NCBI GenBank assembly: GCA_016648135.1
Contig: JADDOH010023140.1
Location: 1 to 64,000 of the forward strand
Direction of reading: 5' to 3'
DNA: 64,000 bases
DNA from: Agrypnia vestita
Taxonomy: Eukaryota > Arthropoda > Insecta > Trichoptera > Phryganeidae
Positions 59,501 through 64,000 of the stretch are shown here, in pieces. Below the pieces are notes generated by a model, which was given only the letters and a program-made list of their open reading frames with translations, was not told the origin of the DNA and searched no databases. Made by a program: the position numbers and the translations under genes. Positions within the stretch are counted from its first letter, which is position 1. Each line of letters begins with the position of its first letter.

Positions 59501-62500
59501 TATGTTTGAGAAATATTTAATTTGGAAATAGTGTAATTCTTTTGGGAAAAATTTATTTATCAATAAATTAATCAGAATTAATAGTGTACGTACCTTTATA
59601 CAATCGGCTTCGTCTGATCCGTCACCACAATCATCTGTGCCATCGCAAAGGATTGAGTGATCAATACAACGTCCAGTGTTACTGCAGTGGAACTTGGGAG
59701 CTAATGTTAAAAATAACAGTTCAGTATTCCTACCTTTCAAATATTGTTGGGAATTTTACTAATCACGGGGATTTTTTCATGTACAGCAATTGCATATTTT
59801 AATAAAAAATGAGATTTTTTTTTATACAGGTGTCTCGTAGCTAGTAGCAAAAATTTTAGGGAAGGCTTCTTAATAAAATTTTGAATAGACAATATTCTTT
59901 ACACCTTGGGTAAAATGTTGACAAATACAACAACATCAAAGTTTGCAGTTTTTTCAATATTTCCAATTTATCTTTTGTAAAAAATTAGACGATCATGAAA
60001 GTAATTTATAATGAATATTTAAAAAAAAATCATTCGCTTTAAAACAAGTCAAATAAAGTGATAAAAACCTGGTAAAAATATTTGGTTAAAATTTTGGTTT
60101 TAATTATTTTATTTAAAGAAAATCTACCTTGAATAGAGCAGCCACGTTCATCAGATTGATCAGAGCACTGTGGCACTCCGTCACATCGCTCAGATGGAGA
60201 ATAAAACTCCTGGACAGTCGCGCATAATATCTGGTCTTCACAACCAATCACTGTGAAAAAAAAAATTTTTTAATTAATTACCGAATTTGCCAATATTAGT
60301 ATTAGCGTACACACAACTTGATAAAGACACCTTTCTTAAAAAGAGACTGCATTATACAAGATGCACTTTTGAGAAGAAATATTTTACAAACTTAAAAAAC
60401 ATAGGAAACTTGCACAATCAATATTTACCTTTCTTTCTTATTACTGAATTTAAACTTAGAGATGACACCATCTTGAGGCGTCAAAAATAAGTTCAATATA
60501 ATTATTTATTTTGACGTAACTGTTGATCATATAAAATTAGTTTTACTATCATTGTTTACGGCATACATTGGTTGGTATTTTTTATTACCTAATTATTTTG
60601 ATAATTTCAAAATGGTGGAGTTATGTGTGCTGCTGGTGGAGACAATCATGTCGCCAGGGTTTGAGCGAAATGAAAAAGTAAATTATTTTATTATTAATGT
60701 CTATAATGTATAGATTTTTTAAAAATTTTTGTGCAAATAAGATCAGAATGAAAAAAAAAATTTTTTAAAATTGGGGTTATAAATTCATCATAACAAGCAA
60801 CATATTGTCAACAAAAAAAATCATACACTACTTTGTAGATAATGTTATTGGTAAGATGTGTACAAAATGTTAGCAAAATCGGCCCAATGGTTTTTGAGAT
60901 ATCATCTCTAAAAGTCAGAAAAGGGAAGTTTAAAGAAAAAAGTAAAATTAGTGTGTAAAGTAGTGTGTGTGTGTGTAGTAAAATTAGTGTGTGTAGTAAA
61001 AAAGTGTAATTCATTTGAAAATCCACCTACCAAAATCAAATTGCTATAACTCTGTCAATTGTTGAAATTTTTGGAATTTTGACTCAAATTATTTTTAAAG
61101 GTTCAAATTATAAGATAAGGCAATCAAAAAAGACTTTTTGAAAATTTCAAGGTGGTGTAACCCATTAATTTATCTTACTTAACTTTATACTTAAATTATA
61201 AGTATCATGTAAAAAATTTAATATATATAAAATTATTTCTTTAAATGTACAATAAATGCCAATTCCTCGGCAATGAAATGAATTTTGTAATTGTCCAATC
61301 CAACTCACCACAGGAAGCCTCGTCGGCTCCATGTGGGCAGTCCATCTGCCCGTCGCAGCGCTGCGTGCGAGGATTATAGCAGTGGCAGAGGTCGGGGGGC
61401 CCGCACGACACGTAGTCCGGCCTGCAAGAGTTACAGCCTGCTTTGACCCCCTCATCCCAGCCACCTGCGCACTGCGAGATACCATCACACCAGCCCCACA
61501 ACGGGTAGCATCCACCAGTTCTGTTCACATAGAAACAACAGGTCAATTTCAAGTGTGGGATGTGGGAAGTGTGGGATAAAGGGGTTCAAGGTCGCTGAAC
61601 TTATTAATCGACATGCCAATTAGTTGACTTACAATTGTACCTGATATCTAGTGAAGATCACATTAATTTAATCTCAATATGATCTTAAATGAAAATTTAC
61701 AATTATTTTGCAATATGCATTAAAAGTTTGTCTACAATAAAAGGTATTATTACTAGATTGCTAATATTGTGATAATAGGAAATATAAAATTAATATCGAA
61801 AAGGTGGTTCTTTTATTTTTCCAGTTTGAATTTTGAGATGTTCTACGTACATTTCATACACTATCAAAGTCAACCTAACGGTTAATTTTATTTCAGATTT
61901 AATTCAATAGGTACACAAAACTTACTTGCAATATAGCATATTATGCCCGCAAGCACCACAAAACTTTTCATCGGCTCCTGTGCTCGGGCAATCGGCTATA
62001 CCGTTACACCTCTCTGTAACATTGTTGAAGCACCCTGTGTCCGAACCACCGCACGGAATCATGTTCTCTCCTCTGCATTCTAAATTTGTCAAAATAAAAA
62101 TAATAATGATTGGTCAAGTTGTATATAAATATATTCGTATATGTATATACAGGTATATTTTTTGAATACATATATATATTGACCAAATTAAATATCTAGG
62201 AATTTTAATTGGTCTCTGGATTGGAATTTAATCTGAAATGGAACCTTTATACACACATATTTCAAACAAAATTTAAAAAAACATACTTTTTGAGAAATAT
62301 TAGAAACTTCCTCTGTATAAAACTCTACTTTACTTTGAAATTTTTCGACTGTTCATAGAACGTGGCATAACTGCTTAGGGAGGAGCAAAATGAGTGCACT
62401 CAAACCAATTATTGCAACTAAGAAAACTGTTATAAAAGTTATCCCCAAACCCCCAATATTAATAACGATAGATGAAATATGCAAAAACATTCAAAGAAAA

Positions 62501-63807
62501 TTCAAACTTTGAAGTCGCTTATCTGCATATCTATTGATATTAGGGCCCGAATACAGAGTCAATACTTAACGATTGAAAGATTAAGGTACGCTTTTAAAAC
62601 GAAATTTGCAGATCAAATTTACACTTTTTTTTAAAATAGAGATACGAACACGGAATATGTGTCACATAAATACTCTTACTATTTTCAAACTAAGCTAAAC
62701 GTTTGTGCTATGAAAATAGGACTAACTTGCTAGTCTAGTTTGAGGTTCGAACCCGCGACCTTTAGATCACGAGGCGAGTGTCCTAACTACAAGACCAACA
62801 AGCTACTCTTTTAAGGAGTACTTTAACCTTTTAATCATTTAAGTACTGACTCTGTATTCGGGCACAAGACATTGATGTTAGAACATTTTTGACCCATAAA
62901 CAGGAATCTATATGCAAAGTATTATGGATTGGCTCTGTTACACCCTGTATTATATAAGGTGTCCAATTGGTACTGCCACTGGTACTGGTTCAAAAGGAAC
63001 CTACAGTAAGAGGACATCTCCAGTAACCTAAAAACAGCAATAGCAACCTAACTTAAGAATGAAATATAATATGAATCAAGATTACCATCGAAAACCAAGT
63101 TGGATTTAATCAAAGTGGTCATACAATCCCATTCATCAGACCCATCTTGACATTCTGGTTTTCCATCACATCGCGATTCGAGGTCCACACAACTCAATTT
63201 ATCAGCGCAATGGAACTGGTTCTCCTTACAAACATAGTAGGCTATGCGAAAACCCCGGCCTCCAGTATAAGCCTGCAAAATTAAAAAAAAAATACATGCT
63301 TAATAGTTTTTTTTAATTATTTATTGGTGTGAGAAAACTTTACAATACTCTTGATATTCAAAAATCCAGCCATTGATAATTCGATTCCATCAGATTTACT
63401 GAAGATAGCCGAGAACTTAAATTTTTTTCATGCTTTTGTAAATTATAACCTCCAGCAAGAATTTGACAAAAAAAAATTTTATTTAAAAAAACCTGCACAC
63501 AAAACGATAGCAAGAGGGTTGAATAATTTACATATGGTTTTTAAATAATCTGTACATCTCGCTACTTTGCAGGATTTCACAATTTTGCTGTTTTTTTATG
63601 CAATTTTGAGCGCTCTACATGCAATGTCATTTTTGAAGCAAATATATTACATGCGAATTTTGACTTTACGAGTTTGTAAAATATGTTGTAGGAGATAACC
63701 AACGGCAAGCGAGACGCACGAGGCATACCACAGGTCAACGACGCGAGCCCCAGCGAAGACAAAACACCCTGCTGCATCGGCATACGGACGACGCACGGCA
63801 CACTAGT
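50134..63807 (-). CDS. CUB/LDLa-repeat type I membrane receptor (LRP3/10/12-like), 3' eight exons
   Basis: Eight minus-strand exons join with matching phases and GT-AG borders: 63807-63670, 63272-63086, 62079-61926, 61520-61309, 60250-60128, 59700-59594, 54657-54398, 50512-50134 (1560 nt, 519 codons plus stop; the N-terminus lies beyond the window). The first two supply the end of a CUB domain (CG..P..., then [11 protein letters not shown]). Six LDL-receptor class A repeats with Cys pattern and acidic DGSDE-type calcium sites follow, then one transmembrane helix and a 150-170 residue tail with PPPSYHE (PPxY), Pro-rich stretches and no NPxY. CUB plus LDLa plus PPxY fits the LRP3/LRP10/LRP12 group, endocytic or trafficking receptors. 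Orthology is inferred, not tested. Confidence 0.85.
50513..53867. other. Intron (3' part) with small repeats
   Basis: Holds a palindromic MITE-like unit at about 51243-51345 (arms around TTCATTTTGCGGT/ACCGCAAAACGAA). A 52-bp direct duplication lies at 53178-53229 and 53261-53312, whose core is a TTCTAGCCGTA/TACGGCTAGAA hairpin. A further local duplication occurs at about 53756-53866. No exon recognised. Confidence 0.6.
53868..54291 (+). mobile_element. 5'-truncated LINE 3' end, antisense in intron
   Basis: Encodes the last residues of a jockey/I-type RT protein (TIFKIL...[12 protein letters not shown], then after a +1 shift near 54001 [19 protein letters not shown]...RLRRLD and stop). An AT-rich 3' UTR and an AATAAATAAATAAAA tail follow. 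Truncated and frameshifted. Confidence 0.65.
54398..54657 (-). CDS. Exon encoding transmembrane helix and PPxY motif
   Basis: Acceptor TTTACAG, donor GTGAGA. Begins [20 protein letters not shown], the membrane helix, followed by Arg/Tyr stop-transfer residues, then [10 protein letters not shown] and [13 protein letters not shown] would bind WW domains, for example NEDD4-family ligases. Phase 0 in, phase 2 out. Confidence 0.88.
55085..55256. mobile_element. Diverged solo DIRS terminal repeat
   Basis: TCTCATAATGGATTCCAGGC and the preceding GTAGGAAC...TGTCTAG match the right end of the 44.65-kb DIRS element with many substitutions. It stops at the same terminal ACAAAAT. Confidence 0.75.
55264..55490. 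repeat. Intronic repeat family, copy 1
   Basis: Shares AAGGCxGxACATTCACTxCAAATGCATATTTC and a long AT-rich body with 58371-58610. It starts 8 bases after the solo DIRS end. Confidence 0.75.
55846..56175. mobile_element. hAT-type MITE with 8-bp target duplication
   Basis: TAGGGATGGGTAAA ... TTTACCCATCCCTA, 330 bp, flanked by ATTCGAGC on both sides (55838-55845, 56176-56183). The interior is a series of ATATCGAT tracts giving strong self-pairing. Confidence 0.92.
58371..58610. repeat. Intronic repeat family, copy 2
   Basis: Second, about 75-80% identical copy of 55264-55490 in the same orientation. Confidence 0.75.
59594..59700 (-). CDS. Exon: sixth LDLa repeat
   Basis: Donor GTACGT, acceptor ATTAG. 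Encodes [18 protein letters not shown] and [12 protein letters not shown]: all six Cys and the calcium-binding acidic cluster. Phase 1 in, phase 0 out. Confidence 0.9.
60128..60250 (-). CDS. Exon: fifth LDLa repeat
   Basis: Donor GTAGAT, acceptor TTCACAG. Encodes a Cys-rich module with [18 protein letters not shown]. Phases 1 and 1. Confidence 0.88.
61309..61520 (-). CDS. Exon: end of third and whole fourth LDLa repeat
   Basis: Donor GTGAGT, acceptor GTGAACAG. Encodes [15 protein letters not shown] and, after CNSC, a module with [19 protein letters not shown]-rich against its flanks. Phase 2 in, phase 1 out. Confidence 0.9.
61926..62079 (-). CDS. Exon: second and start of third LDLa repeat
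   Basis: Donor GTAAGT, acceptor ATTTAG. Encodes [17 protein letters not shown], then CGHNMLYC, completed by the next exon. Phase 1 in, phase 2 out. Confidence 0.88.
62545..62863. mobile_element. TIR element split by a SINE
   Basis: GCCCGAATACAGAGTCA at 62545 and its complement ending at 62863, arms about 48 bp, with SINE copy 2 nested between. Without the SINE it is a palindromic element of about 140 bp. Confidence 0.75.
62624..62803 (-). mobile_element. tRNA-derived SINE, copy 2
   Basis: Same head (B box GGTTCGAACC), body and A-rich tail as 44183-44366, on the minus strand. Confidence 0.85.
63086..63272 (-). CDS. Exon: end of CUB domain and first LDLa repeat
   Basis: Donor GTAATC, acceptor [19 protein letters not shown] is a typical CUB C-terminal strand; then [16 protein letters not shown] completes an LDLa module. 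Phase 0 in, phase 1 out. Confidence 0.9.
63670..63807 (-). CDS. Candidate upstream exon: middle of the CUB domain
   Basis: 138 nt, GC-richer than its flanks, acceptor ATTTTTAG and donor GTAAAG giving phase 0 at both ends, which fits the next exon. [16 protein letters not shown] aligns with the CUB 'CG..P...(I/V)xS' stretch and is followed after splicing by the CUB end. It is weaker than the other exons, and an overlapping frame of similar length exists. Confidence 0.5.
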
Positions 63808-64000
63808 CTAAAAATGCGATTTCTTTGTTTCCAATTGAAGCCCAGTCACCAACACCCACCATCTCACTCAGTGGCTTCTTGTACGGCGGAAGTCCTCTCC
63901 GATCAAAGCCTCACTTCTCAGGGAACTCTATATCGAGCGGAAGCTCTCTCCGATTAACTTCTCATTGTATACCTGTACTCTGCAAATTTTGTATTCATAA

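Larger units (their letters stand above)
54658..59593. other. Large intron of the LDLa receptor gene
   Basis: 4.9 kb with a solo DIRS end (55085-55256), two copies of a roughly 235-bp repeat (55264-55490, 58371-58610) and a hAT MITE (55846-56175). Otherwise AT-rich without recognisable exons. Confidence 0.7.

Overview
The window looks like an arthropod, most likely insect, nuclear genome. It is AT-rich and intron-containing. It carries canonical replication-type histone genes with metazoan histone stem-loops, LTR promoters of the TATA plus TCAGT/TCATT initiator type, and a dense, varied transposon load. Lepidoptera is plausible but nothing here proves it. Bacterial features (operons, ribosome binding sites, CRISPR) are absent.

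Layout. 1-5.0 kb: minus-strand, decayed BEL/Pao retrotransposon (element C), cut by the window edge. 5.0-13.2 kb: AT-rich DNA packed with DNA-transposon remnants: a minisatellite, a TIR element repeated at 37.1 kb, a hAT-like element, and a 2-kb TIR element with no genes. 13.6-15.7 kb: isolated convergent histone pair, H2A (+) and H3 (-), each with its 3' stem-loop. 15.9-27.1 kb: a compound BEL/Pao structure. A 2.1-kb LTR, primer site and partial gag (element B) join directly to a full-structure element A with 1.84-kb LTRs. Element A has lost its reverse-transcriptase core but keeps RNase H and integrase. 27-39.7 kb: gene-poor DNA with inverted repeats, a long hairpin and the second copy of the 7.8-kb TIR element. 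39.7-41.4 kb: a complete small non-autonomous LTR element with a 4-bp target duplication and a tRNA-Trp-type primer site. 42.6-43.3 kb: a deleted pogo/Tigger-like element. 44.2 kb: a tRNA-headed SINE. 44.65-49.33 kb: a DIRS-type tyrosine-recombinase retrotransposon with intact ITR/ICR architecture and broken frames. 50.1-63.8 kb: the 3' part of the only non-histone host gene seen, on the minus strand. It encodes a type I membrane receptor with a CUB domain, six LDL-receptor class A repeats, one transmembrane segment and a PPxY tail. Its introns hold more TE copies.

How the parts relate. The two histones supply nucleosome subunits. The LDLa gene is an unrelated cell-surface receptor. The rest is mostly selfish DNA in several layers of nesting. 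The most unusual signal is that all three BEL/Pao copies carry, inside gag and within their LTRs, inverted repeats that read on the opposite strand as the histone mRNA 3' stem-loop. One is a perfect match to the signal of the H2A gene in this window.

All calls were made by reading the sequence. No database search was run, and family names rest on recognised motifs.
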